This document shows, piece after piece, positions 50,501 to 62,476 of a stretch of DNA of 64,000 nt. The first letter of the stretch is position 1. Each line of letters starts with the position of its first letter. Location of the stretch: NCBI RefSeq assembly GCF_910596095.1, contig NC_056552.1, positions 16,007,111-16,071,110 of the forward strand, written 5' to 3'. A program made the translations under genes and the position numbers. The DNA is from Thunnus maccoyii (taxonomy: Eukaryota; Chordata; Actinopteri; Scombriformes; Scombridae). The notes under the pieces were generated by a model. It saw nothing but the letters and a program-made list of their open reading frames with translations. It was not told where the DNA came from and made no database searches.

Positions 50501-52857
50501 CACTGCTTCATTGCATGTAGGGGTCGTTAATGAGCCATTGTAGCGGAAGTATGCACCGCGGTTCACATTGCCAAGCAAGTCATTAATGGAGATCTCTTTT
50601 GTGACTTCAACTGTTGAGCCTACATGCAAAAAAACAAAAATAAATAAGATGTAGTGGCACGTTCAAGTGTCTGCTCAGTGTTTAAAATTATATGCAACAA
50701 AACAAATGTCACTCACTTGTGTTTTGAATCTCTGACAGGTAGCTGGTGAGTTTATACCAGGCGTCCATATCTGATGTGGGAGTTGACGGGGTACTTGTCT
50801 ACAGAGACAAACATTGTGAATGATGGATTATTTTTTCTGAACACTAAATTTCATTATGAAGCAACACAGTCTGCTGGGCAATGAAACTCAGTAGTCAACA
50901 TTTAGGCCTCATTTTAAAAAAAAAAAAAAAAGAAAAAGCTCGCCCACTTACCCCGTGATGTTCTGAACCACCACTACTTCTGCTAGCACCAGGAGCCTAA
51001 AAAGTAGACAAAAAGCCATTTACACAATAGACTACATCAAAATGTATATTGAGAGGGAAAATTTAGAGACTGGAGAGAGAAAGCACAGCCCAATTTTCTC
51101 TGATAATACACACTGTAAAAACTCAACACAATTTGCAAAGGAAACATTTTTTTTTTTTTTTTTTTTTTTACTTGCATGAGTATGGCCCCATGTAAGATAC
51201 AGGTTTGTATCTGAAGTGTCTACAAGACATTTTAAAATCACATATTCTTGACCTTTCAATTTCACACTGGAATCATGATAAGGAAACAATACATCAGACA
51301 TGAACCATAGTGTAAATCGGACAACTGAAAGAATGGCACACACAGTACAGGACATTTAGTGTCTAGCTGTTAACCTCATAACTCCGTTCAGGTATGCAGA
51401 CTAAATTGTCAGAGCAACGAGAACAGGTACGAGACGAGAGCACGAGATCCTAACATCCTGGTCCCCCATTAGATAAAATACTGGTATGTGGTGATGTCAC
51501 CTGTTGATTGATGAAACTTGACCAGTCAGGCTAAACTTGTTGATCTTTTTTTACCCCTATTCACATTGTGTAACAGTGCTACTTTAAGTTTTCAGTACAG
51601 TCTGGATTTTGCAGCATTTAAATCTTTTATACTGACAGAAAACAATATAATACTCGTACCATTGGACATCAAACTGCGAGTCAAACAGAGACTTTAATTT
51701 GCCACTGTCAATTACAATTAAGACACAGTGAAATGTTTTTCCAAAAATGTAATAGTTGTTTTGAGGTGTTGCTGGAGCTGTTTCACCACAATCCACAATT
51801 AGTTTTTGTTTGTTTTTTTCTCTGAAATCAGGAGTATATTAGTGTGCACACTGACCATTTTGAGTATACTTTGTTGTGTAACTTTCAAGCATGAGCACAT
51901 ACTGTACATACTCGTAGTCTGGATTTGACCACAGCTATTGGCTCACTACATAACTGTAGTCTAATGCACTGAACATTACCTCGATAAAGAATCCCAGCAC
52001 TGCCAGGCCATCTGGAGTCTGTATGGCCTCTTGCAGGGTTAAATCCTTCCTCTTGTTCACTATGTGCATCTGAACAAATGCAGTTAATGACAGTTAGTGT
52101 GCAATGGCAACAGCAGAACCTTAGAAAACAATGAACTGCAGCAACACTAGTTAAATTCTTTTAACTACCTCCATTGGGTATCTTTTTGAATTCACTGTAT
52201 GCTCGGAGCCCACAGAGTCGTGTGATACGGTGCCCCAGTGGAAGTGGAACTGAAGGGTGGAGTAGACATATCCTAAACCGCCCCCCGACACCTCCACCAT
52301 GTCCTCCTTCAGTACACACTTGACTAGAAGTTGAGTGAGAACACATGGAAAAAGTGAAAAAAAAAAAAAAAGTTCATTTTTACTCTAGGTGTCACTGTCA
52401 TTTTGGACACCACTGTCAAATCACAATCATAAAACTAACAAACGTTAAATTGAACCTTAGTTATGTTTTAGAGTAGTATCAGTTCTTATGAAAGTCAATC
52501 ACTAAAATGTAGACAAAAAGAAAACTTTCATACCTGAATGGCCTGTGTTAGTGATGGACGTGATGGCATGTTTGTCGTCAAACTTTGTAAAGGTGAAGCT
52601 ATCAAGATGTAGGTCTGTCACAGCACTCTTTGTCTCAATGTTGATGGGTGACTGGCGTTCTGCACCACAGTAGGACTGAGGCAGAAGGTGCCAATGCGAA
52701 GGATTGAGCTCTGAAGTAAAGACAGGATGTTTTCACATCAAGTCCATCAAATCCTTTTCCAATAGTATCAACACTTTTAAACTGTCCACATCATCAGATT
52801 TGTATACACACACACACTGATACATACCACAGTGATCATCATAGCACCATGGATGAC
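47554..52857 (-). CDS. CA4-like carbonic anhydrase unit II (second domain of a likely bidomain gene)
   Basis: Exons right to left: 52857-52828, 52710-52534, 52323-52169, 52069-51980, 50996-50952, 50798-50717, 50619-50456, 47709-47554. They are in phase and encode 299 residues plus TAA, needing one nucleotide from an upstream exon. Features: HPWCYDDHC, SYCGAERQSPINIE, proton-shuttle His (NTGHS), zinc His in FHFHWG and PMEMHIV, GSEH, and SLTTPTCNE. The last exon gives VFRPTQSLHGRTIYTTAA and a hydrophobic end (IIPFLLLACLCNFFV), expected to be a GPI signal. An extra 45-nt exon (APGASRSSGGSEHHG) lengthens a surface loop compared with the neighbouring CA units. There is no convincing signal-peptide exon of its own. 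Either it is spliced to unit I through the exon at 53134-53239 or it uses a weak candidate first exon at 53823-53877. Confidence 0.88.
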
Positions 52858-52936
52858 CTGAAGAACAGAAAAATAGTCACACTCAGTGTTTCAATTCTTC
52901 CAGTCATAATATTATATATAATAAATAATGACTCCA

Positions 52937-53084
52937 TTATGGACTTGGTTTAAAGTTGAGTGTTATGTTAAGGTTAGGCAAGTAGTGGTTATAGTTAAGG
53001 TTAGGATAAGTCTCCAAGAAATTAATGTAAGTTAATGTAATGTCCTCTGAAGTGATAGAAACACAACTCTGAGAGTGAGAGAAT

Positions 53085-53124
<40 letters not shown>

Positions 53125-56100
53125 TCAACCCACTGGGAGGTAGAGGAGTTGCAGGGGAAGCAGACACATGACGTCCATTGAGGCTTTGTGCAGGGCGGTA
53201 GACATGAGTGAGTCCTGTCTCCGTGACAAACTTTTGAATCTAAAAACATAACAAAACAGATCCACCAGTTATGATATGAGCAAAAATAAAGTTTTTTATG
53301 TTGTAAATGAATACTTAGTGGCACCATTTTGTAGCAGCATGGACAGAGGAGTTGACTGGCCCGTGAGCATAGATGTCTAAAGGCCCCACCATACGCCTGA
53401 TGTTTAACTTCAAGGTGTCCTTTCTTCCAGCAGGGTCAGAGGACCATGAATGCTTTGCTTTGGTATACACAAGGTCTGTTCTTGTGACAGGTTAGTGTTA
53501 CGTGTACAACTATTTTCCCTATACTATGTGTGAAGTCACTTCAGTTAGATTTCTTACTGCAGCCCCCTCAGCCTGTTCATGCCTAGCAGCAGTGCTGCCA
53601 GATATTGTCAATCAGGGTGCATTCTCAAAGAAATTAGACAAAAGCGTGGTTTTGGATAAGAAGAGGCATGCAACAAGCCATCAGCCCATCCAAAACACTC
53701 ACTACATAAACTGAGGTGCCATCTGGAAATACCAGATACCATGTACTAGTCAGCAGATGTATGTATGTATGACCTGTTTTACAGACTGACCTCAACACCA
53801 AGCATACCAAACAGTCAGGCACCTGCTGAGCTACCACACGTAGGCAAGAAAACACCACATGCAAGTGACATGTGCATCTTACTATCTATCTGCAAAGTGA
53901 CGATGGCTGCCAGGTAGATAAGATGGAGAGGCAGATTACATATGTCCTTCTGCAACATACAAATGTAATATATACAAATTATCTGATTTTTCAGTCACAT
54001 GCAGATTGCCAAACATTTTCAATTGTTCAGAAAAACAAACCAGATTGTCAAAACCGATACCAAAGCAGACACCAGCATGTACCAGTATGTCTGGCACTTG
54101 TCTATGTTAACTTATGACGCTTGTGTGCATGCATCATTAGTTGCTTGTGTAAGAGATGTGTTAGATTCCACTTGCCAGAGTTCATTGCAATTTTTTACTA
54201 GATCACCTGCATCATCTGAGCAATGAATAAATTCTGGTCTCATCCAGAAAAGTCTTGTGGTGGTGAAGGATGTTTAAACCGCAAGAAAATATCGCTGTCA
54301 TGTGATTGCCTTGAGGTAAAAACACACTAAATACAACAAGGCTGCCAGGAACAACACCACCAACACCCTCTCTTGACTGATTGATTGTGCTGTCAATTCA
54401 GTGACAGATGAGTTTACTGCTTGTTTTCACTGCTGTGCAGGTTCACAAGTTCAGTAAATCAATGCAACTTAATGGACAGCCATAAAATAGGCTGAAATGA
54501 ATATTTAAAATTAGTATTCAGGTGTGATTGATTACTCTGCCAATCCTTTACATTTCTACCTGGGCACAGGTTTTAATTTTGTAATCCACTCTTCTTGCCT
54601 AGAGGGATTAGCCATGTTCGGTGTGCAATACATCATCAATCTGACTATTTATGTGGTTGAAACTGGGTTTTTAAAACAGATTTTCCATACAGGAGATTAA
54701 TGTTTGGCTCTTACATTCTCTCTGCTAGGGGGCATGTGTTGACGAAACATTTCCTCCTTTTACCCTGTCAAAGAAAAGTTTCCAGTCTGCCCAACTTACC
54801 AGATTTTTGTTAATGTTGATTGGCTCTTGAAAGATGGTCCAAACGACAACTTCATTGCATAAAGGGGTGGTCAGGGAGCCCATGTATCGATAGAATTTTG
54901 TAAGGTCTACATTTCCAATCAGGTCACTGATAGAGATGTTATGGGTTATATTAACTTTGGGTTCTGTGGAAAGATGTAAGAAACAAATAAGGCTGTATAA
55001 TTATAATTTGACCTTGAAAAAAAAAGACTGTAAGAAGTACAAGAGCATAATTTTCATCAGTACCACAGATAGATACTCATAGGTTTATGACTAAGTACAA
55101 TAATTACAGACACTCCTACACTTGAAGAATTGTGACTCCTAACATTTAAGTTGTTATTCATATTCTGACACTTCTTCTCAGGAAGAACGCGCTGGCCTGG
55201 TACCAGACTCCAATACTACAGTCCGCCTCTGCCAACTCAAGCAGTACAACCTGCTGTACTGCAATAACATACAGGAAATCATAGAGACATAAAGGACAAC
55301 CCTTACCTTTAGTATCCATCAGATAAGATGTGAGGTTGCTCCATGGTCCTGACATATCATCATCATCTGTTGCCTTTAGGGAGGAGACATTATGATGATT
55401 ATACTTGCAATAATAGTTTGATCGTGTGTAAAATGAACATTTTTACATTGTGCATGTATTTTTGTAACTTTGCTATGATGCAACTATCAGAGAGCCAATG
55501 CCTGACCTGTTATGTCACAGTGTAAAAATCTAGGTGAGCATTTTTGTTGAAAGGTTAGCAAATCTATGATTTTTCTTTTGAGTAAATTGAAGTGCAGGAC
55601 ATACGTTAATGAAAAACCCAAGAACGGCAATTCCCTCTGGGTCCACGATGGCCTCTGACACAGTGAGACCTTTCTTCAGACTGACTATGTGCATCTACAA
55701 GAAATTACATGAACTTAAAGACAAAGCTGTGGTAAAGTTAGGCACACAGAATATTAAAAGCAAAGGAATGTTGTCTAGTGAACGCCAAACAATACTCTAC
55801 CTCCATTGGATATCTGTGCCCATCAATCAGGTGCTCTGAACCTGGGTGGTGTTGTGTATCGCCCCAGTGAAAGTGGAACTGAATTGTAGAGTACGTGTCT
55901 TTGAGTCCTCCTCCGCTCACTTCAACCTCATTTTCCTTCAGTGTGCATTTTACTATGGAAGGAAAAGATGAAGCATGTTTATGTAGTTACACTCAGAAGT
56001 TCACATTTTAATGATCATATGCTTTGTGTCACAAATATGTATGTATAGTGTTTTTTTCCTTTTATTTATTCAGGGAAGTTTCACTGAGAGGAATGACTTT

Positions 56101-56865
56101 TTTGCAGGAACACCCTAATCACATGGACACAGTGAGTACTGTCTGTTGCACAACTTAGTCAAGTAAAAATACCAAACATTTGTGTACCTGTATGTCCGTT
56201 GTTCTCAATTGTGTTGAGGACATGTGGAGAGGAGAAGTTGACGAAAGTAAAGTTCACCAGGTTATGGTCTGTCTGAACATGGCTAGTGACTATATCAATA
56301 GGAGACTGCCTTTTGTTTCCGCAGAAAGAACCGGAGATTTCATTCCAGTGATTCGGGGTGTGAGCTGTGAAAGATAGAGGTGCCCTTAATACCACTAACC
56401 AATGTAAACTAATGACATTTTAATCCAAATAATCAAGTAAATCAGACATCTGTGCTAACTTACTACAGCCAGTATAGCACCATTCACTTCCAGCACCTGA
56501 AACACAAAAACAGAGAACATACTGTGAATATAGTAGGATCCAATTATTACAAAAAACATAATTTTGCAATAAAATACAATATTCCTCAGGCAGGGGCAGG
56601 GCAAGACCACAATTTAGGTTGTGTTAAAACTTGGGCTTAAATTTGAATTTCACATTCTAAATAAATTGCACCCTTTCTGAAAAATGGAAATATAGAAGAG
56701 ATGTATCCTGCCCTTGCCAATCTATTCACTTTATTGTATGTATAATACCTCAAGAGGCAGAAATGGGTAAAGCTCATCAACACGAGTGTAAAATGATGTA
56801 TTTTACTCACCGTATTTTGCCAAAGCTCCCAAACTCAGGCACAGCAGAAGAGATGAGAGAGACAT
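52937..56865 (-). CDS. CA4-like carbonic anhydrase unit I (first domain of a likely bidomain gene)
   Basis: Exons right to left: 56865-56811, 56496-56464, 56364-56188, 55952-55801, 55694-55605, 55373-55307, 54963-54800, then 53239 onward. The ATG follows an acceptor directly, as in the CA4-like gene at 32750. Residues 1-18 form a signal peptide (MSLSSLLLCLSLGALAKY). WCYTGC and FCGNKRQSPIDIV give the extracellular cysteines. His115/117 (FHFHWG) and His141 (PMEMHIV) bind zinc; shuttle His is present (NNGHT), as are GSEH and SLTTPLCNE. Exons 1-7 make exactly 246 codons. The eighth exon starts IQKFVTETGLTHVYRPAQSL. If unspliced it reads through a (CT)n repeat to a stop at 52937, giving 346 aa without a clear GPI tail. 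If spliced at 53134 it links in frame to unit II. Confidence 0.88.
53092..53121 (-). repeat. (CT)n/(GA)n microsatellite beside linker-exon donor
   Basis: About 15 GA units on the plus strand begin 12 bases after the predicted donor. In the unspliced reading it encodes Leu-Ser repeats. Confidence 0.95.
53134..53239 (-). other. Linker exon joining the two CA units (predicted)
   Basis: Acceptor TTTTTAG, then 106 nt ending CCTCCCA before GTGGGT. It enters in phase 0 from unit I and leaves in phase 1, which is what unit II exon 52857-52828 needs (A|GT gives Ser). The linker residues end ASPATPLPPS, a flexible Pro/Ser/Ala stretch. The donor lacks the usual AAG|GTAAGT core, so strength is moderate. 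Confidence 0.6.
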
Positions 56866-57149
56866 CTTCAGAAGGAAGTGAAAACCAGTTAATTACGCGT
56901 TCTTGAATTGGAGTAGATATGCAGTTGGCGTAAAATTCACTTCAGTTTTTGTGGCTCAAGTAACATAATATTGAGAAACAGGAAAAAGCTCGACATCAGC
57001 TGCTGAGATGTCTAACTAACACATTAATTGGTTAAGGCCTGTGCCACATTGTGTAAGGCAAAGAGCATCACTTGTAACTCTATGCTTTCCATGCATGAAT
57101 TTGGATAAATGTCAATTGTGGAGCAAGCAGAAAGGCATGCTAATTGACA

Positions 57150-57200
57150 ATTCACTCGTTAAAATTTTAAATCTTACCTTACCTTACCTTTCAGGCCTCA
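57150..57200 (-). promoter_or_regulatory. Probable 5' UTR exon end with three tandem donors
   Basis: On the minus strand GGCCTGAAAG is followed by GTAAGGTAAGGTAAG, three overlapping good donors 5 bases apart, with the first exon end at 57188. The coding exon at 56865 begins at an acceptor-ATG junction, so a 5' UTR exon is expected upstream. The extent toward the promoter is unknown. Confidence 0.45.
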
Positions 57201-58368
57201 AGTCCCTAAGATTAAAAAGAATGATGTTAGTATGATGTGTCACATTAAAAACAGTCCAAATAAGTCCATCAGTGAGTAGGTGAAAAGGTGTCCCGGTATG
57301 TGTCAAGTCAGTGATATAGAGTAGGAGGACGTGCTATGGGATGGGGCCCACTGTGTATACCATATTAAACCTGTATGGGGGAGATGCGTAACATGACAAC
57401 AGGGTTCCTGTCAGGACATTTCAGTCAAAACACAGGTGTCAAGAGCGAGCTAATAATCTGTAGGGGTCTTACTCAGCAAAGTTATCAAGCTAAATGAATC
57501 CTACTTTGTGACACAGGACCCTGGTTTGCATAGTTGACTCATAAGGGTGAATTAGTTTAACAAGTTTAATAAAGACCTTTCTTTAAATGCATTAATTCAT
57601 TTATTTCCTGCAAACAGCTGTGACATTAAACAGTAATGCAAATCCTCAGAATACACTTTAAAAATGGACTTTAGCAATCGTTCTTGCAAAACCTTGAAAC
57701 ATGAGCAATTTCAAATTGTATTCCAGAGAAAGGAAGTGACACTTAATGCTTCCTTCCTCTTCAACACTGGTCTTGCACCACACATACACAAGAGCACAAT
57801 CCTGCTAAAAGGATATAAATTGAACTATAACTACAGCATTGGATCCCTTTTTTTTTTTTTAAACATAGGTTAGACAAGGGCAGACTAAGCTTTTGATTTC
57901 CAGGTAGTTCTGCAAACTGACACCCGAGAAGCTAAATGAGGCATTGGATTATTTCAAGCTTCAAGTATACACAAACCATTGTCAGGATGTTGACTATAAA
58001 CTGCAGTAACATGAGACACTGTAGGTGTTTTGGGACGGTGCCACTTGTATCATTATACATATAAATTCAGTTTCAGCTGCTCAACTTGTTACATTTTTCA
58101 GTCCACTTTATTTGGATGATTATATGATTTTGTACAATTTGCATCTTATTTTAGACTTCAAACTGCACTGGGAATTGTTTACTTGTGCATATGCAATGAA
58201 CACTCAGCATGTTAAAGTTGAGGTATGATTAAGAGCAGCTAGTCTGCCAAAAATAGGAGGTCCAAAATTGATCTAGCATTTTAAATTGATGACTGACTAT
58301 ACATGATATTGATTCTATATTGACAGATGATTGACAAATTAAAATGTTTGTTGTTATTGCTCGTGTGT

Positions 58369-58424
<56 letters not shown>

Positions 58425-58733
58425 AACATACATACATAAACACACACACAAACACACACAAACCACTCCTCTTTATGAACACATCACTCCTCTTAATGAC
58501 CCTACACAACAGGTTTTTTGTCCTTCTCTATGTCCTCACACACGCCTCATTACACCGGGCCCTATCTGTGTTCATCCTTCACAAATAAAACCTTTTCCAA
58601 AACAATAAATACCTTATGGTAAGGTGAACTGGAATGGGGAAACAAAAGTTTGATGTTTTACACTACCAGTCCAGAATATATGACTCTCAAAAGACTTTCA
58701 AGGGAAATATGGCGAAAATGAAAGCCACAGAGA

Positions 58734-58778
<45 letters not shown>

Positions 58779-60139
58779 GTGTTTAGTCAGGAGTTTGTCT
58801 CTGGTAATGTAAAAACTCTTAAAATGTCACAAAAATATATAAATAGGCCTAAATAACACATCTGTACATAGCTCTGTAATTATTTCATTATTTAATTAAA
58901 TCTAAAAAGGTACCAAACAAAGTTACAAGCCAAGAGTCGCCAGTGAAGATATTTCTTAATTTTAAATATTCCAAAAGTTTAAAAGGTTAATTATGAGAGG
59001 CATCTCACTTAATGGCTCAGAAAAAAGGGCACACTTTGTTGCTGTACTATGACTCAGAAGGCTGTAGCCTTTTGACATTAAAAGGTCAATAGTGCCGCAG
59101 TACAATGCCCTGTCTCTGTCTGTGTTGATTCAACGATACACTCATTTTTTCCTCCTCCTTTCTGCCAAGAGGTAAACAAGGAAATAAGCACTTCTTGTTC
59201 CATGACTAAGAACAGGACCTCACCTGAAAATCCTGCAGCAGCACAGACTACCAGCAGGTAGGAAAATTCAAAAAGAGCTCAGTTGAAACTCTGGGGAGAA
59301 CCTGAGCCACCAGCTGGACCTCGTTTATTAATCAGTGTGTGACTGGTTGGACAATTAGCCTCATTATTTGTGTGCCATTAAGTTGTGGCAGTCACAAGTC
59401 TTTGTACCAATAAGTAATTAATTAATTATGACCACAGACAAAAAGTAGGTGAAAAGTGAATGTTGATTACTTTAAAAATGGCAGTATGCTACTGATAGGT
59501 GTTCACATCTAGGTGCTGAGTCCAAATGTAGGTACTTTACCCAGGAAATGCAACAGATGAGACACTGCATATGTTGTTTTAGTATTAACGTGTGTATAAA
59601 ACTGTACTATAACTTGTGTCGAGGTAAATGTACATCTGTGTGTTACATGAGCAACATAGCAAACCTTATCTTCATCTTTCTAGTGCAAGATAAACATTTT
59701 TGCTCAGCTAAAACTGTTTTACAATAATGCTCCAACAAAACAAAATCTGAACAAATCACATTATAGCCTAAGCAAAATATATTATTAAGCCATTTTGCAT
59801 TGAAAATGTACAGTAGGCAGTTCATTAAATTAAAGAAAAAGAATTGAGACTCTACAAATCTTTTCTAGACATGTTAAAACATAAATATACTTTTTTTTGT
59901 CAGCTTCATTAAAAAAACTGTGATGTTGAATCCTCATGTTGCTGGTGAGGTCTGAGCAGGCGGACAGCGCCAATCTTGAGCGCAGGTATCCGATGCAGCC
60001 ACAGGGTGGCGATAAAGGACATAGTCTCCAGGGTGTTCAGAGTAAAGAGGCAACAGTCCTGCAAAAAAAGGGGACCATTAGTGAACTGAACACTAAACCT
60101 GCTATAATATCATGTGTCAATGTGTAGTGAGAAGTGAAG
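57201..60139. other. Intergenic; microsatellites only
   Basis: No exon-like sequence. Contains (TG)n(TA)n(CA)n at about 58366-58461, which is self-complementary, and (TA)n(CA)n at about 58737-58774. It must contain the promoter of the minus-strand CA gene and the 3' UTR of the HRC-like gene, whose limits I cannot place. Confidence 0.45.
58366..58461. repeat. (TG)n(TA)n(CA)n palindromic microsatellite
   Basis: TG run, then TA run, then CA run. The outer parts are mutually complementary, so the tract can fold as a cruciform, and alternating pyrimidine-purine favours Z-DNA. Confidence 0.9.
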
Positions 60140-62476
60140 TTACTGAAAGATGGTCCCAGTCAGCTCATCAACAAAACCGCCTGAAAAAAGCAATACATTC
60201 AAAAGTTACAACATGTCAAAATTCACTGAATATATAGTAGGAAATTGGTATAAAGACAGTATGAATCATTTGCACAAATATCTACCTGGTGTGCAAATTG
60301 TGTCACACAGTATAGGGCAGAGGTAGCAGGATGAGCATTCCTGGTAGACAGAAAACGGTTCACATGAGGAGGCCGCTCTACTTGTTCCACTGTTAATGTG
60401 TATTATTTACAATATTTGGGGGAAACAGAAGATGCTCTTACTTCGCAGTGCTCACAGTGATCCGACTCATCTTCCTCCTCACAGGGGCACTTGTCACAGT
60501 TAGTGGAACAGTGCTAACAGAGAGAAGGGACACATAATGTGGCAGTTGTGTTTGTTAATTCATGTAGTACCAGTGTGATTGAAGCAAAGTGAGACTTCTA
60601 AATAAACAATGAAGACTAAAAAGTTGTGAAAGTAGGTTATCACTCTTAAAGGGCAGCAAATCATCAAGAACTAAATGAGACACAGTGGTAACTTTTAGAC
60701 AGTTTATGAGGGTTCATTTTGAAGTTGGGAGTCACTTGATAGTTGAAAACATTACATAGTTGATTTATTTTTTACCTCACAGATGGAGCAAACACTACAT
60801 AAAGAGCCAGAGCGGAAGTGCTGCATGTCATCAACGGCCTCCTCCTCACTTATGTCGCCACTTTCAGGTTCATCTGTAAAAAAAAAAAAAAAAATCAATC
60901 ATCAGAATCATTTAAAAATGAAGCTTCTGTTTAATGTAAAACTTCCCTTGACCCACATGGAATTCTATTGTTTGTGTTTGTAGACACAAAAACACTACAG
61001 TCATGGTTTTTCAGGCAATGATAAAAGCTACCTACATGTAATTATTGCATGTGATGCAGATGTGAGTAGGGCAGCCTTTAAGTGAGAAGGCCAAATGCAC
61101 AGATGTGTAACCAGAGTGAGAGGAAAGGTCAAAATGAGTAAATTATCACCACAACAAATCAGCAGTAATCACATTGTGCAGGCTGCTTATTCAGTCAGTT
61201 AACAATCAGTTAAGAAGCATTGTGTAATTTTCCTATTTTCTTTAGTGCCGCCATTTGTGTTCAGAATATTGCTTCTATCTGAATGTTTTACCCATTGTAA
61301 ACGCCTCAACAGTACCGGTTTTGGGGTCTCAAAATAGTCCTGCTGGTTCAACAAAAGGCATGGATGGTTTCGAGTGCTTGGTGCCAGCGACCGCACAGAT
61401 AAGCCGGTTTATTTTAGAACTAATATGTGTGGCGGCGTTCCTACTGTAGCTGGACAGGAGACAGGATTCACTCATAGGGTTCAGAAAAGTACCTGTTTGT
61501 CATATTTTATATTGAATCACTGTGTAGATACTTTAGTAATTTGATAACCCAAAAAATGAAAAGAAATGCTACCTTCATCTTCCTCATCTTCAGCTATATC
61601 AGCATCTTCTGCCTCTTCCTCGGCATCCTCCTGCTCTTCATCAGCTTCCTCCTCTCCTCCAGCTGCCTCATCATCCTCTTCAGAGGCCTCCTCTTCTTCC
61701 TCCTCAGTTGTCTCCTCGTCCTCCTCTGCCTCCTCATTTTCAGCTGTGGCCTCTGCTTCCTCATCAGCATCCTCCTCCTCCACATCTTCCTCTGTTGCTT
61801 CTGCCTCATCAGCCTCCTCTTCTTCTTCTTCTTCTTCAGCAGCGTGCTCCTCCTCTTCCTCATCAGCACTCTCTTCCTCATCAGCAGCTTCTTCTTCTTC
61901 TTCTGCCTCTTCCTCATCCTCAGAGGCCTCTTCCTCTTCTTCTTCCTCTACCGCCTCCTCCTCCTCAGCCTCATCTTCCTCGGCAGCTTCCTCCTCCTCC
62001 GCTTCCTCATCAGCACTCTCCTCTACCTCCTCCTCTTCTTCTTCTGCCTCCTCCTCAGCATCCTCATCCACCTGAGCAGTCTCCTCTGCCTCCTCCTCTT
62101 CCTCGGCCTCCTCAGCGGTCTCATCTGCCTCCTCCTCCTCCTCCTCCTCAGCAGTCTCCTCTTCCTCCTCCTCAGTAGTCTCCTCTTCTTCCTCCTCAGC
62201 CTCCCTGTCTTCCTCTTCCACTTCCTGTTCATCACTTTCAGCCTCATCATCTGATTCTTCCTCCGCTCCCCCCTCTGCTACCTCTTCTTCGCCTGCGCCA
62301 TCATCACCCTCAGCATTTTCGGTCTCTTCTGCTGCGGCCTCCTCTACAATTCTGGCGTGGACATCTTCCTCTGCGTTGGCCACGTCCTGGGCACTCACTA
62401 CACCAGAAAGTGGGGCCTGGGATGGGCACAGTAGCACCAGCAGGAGCCCCACCATCCAGCCTTTTACAGGTGCCAT
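60140..62476 (-). CDS. hrc: HRC-like acidic secretory-pathway protein with Cys-rich tail
   Basis: Five exons right to left: 62476-61573, 60873-60776, 60513-60442, 60340-60286, 60180-60140. All phases agree: 389 codons plus TAA. A signal peptide (MAPVKGWMVGLLLVLLCPSQ) is followed by residues about 40-300 made almost wholly of Glu, Ala, Asp and some Thr/Ser. The tail (about 325-375) has 14 Cys in CxxC-like spacing (CSVCSIC, CSTNCDKCPC, CEHCEECSSCYLC) and ends GGFVDELTGTIFQ. A signal peptide, long acidic low-affinity calcium-binding region and Cys-rich C-terminus is the layout of the sarcoplasmic reticulum histidine-rich calcium-binding protein, which buffers calcium and contacts triadin. Here His is nearly absent from the acidic region, so identity rests on layout and tail. 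Another acidic luminal protein is possible. Confidence 0.75.
61590..62330 (-). repeat. GAG/GAA-rich coding purine tract
   Basis: About 740 bases nearly all purine on the coding (minus) strand, made of GAG/GAA/GAT/GCT codons. The opposite strand has long stop-free frames that are artefacts of this composition. Confidence 0.9.

Noticed and set aside
58229-58608. Val-Cys and Thr-His repeat ORFs
   Set aside because: Reading frames of the (TG)n(TA)n(CA)n microsatellite.
61541-62254. Long plus-strand ORFs rich in Leu/Phe or Ser
   Set aside because: They are antisense shadows of the GAG/GAA codon tract of the HRC-like gene, which lacks stop codons by composition. No start context, exon structure or family motif.
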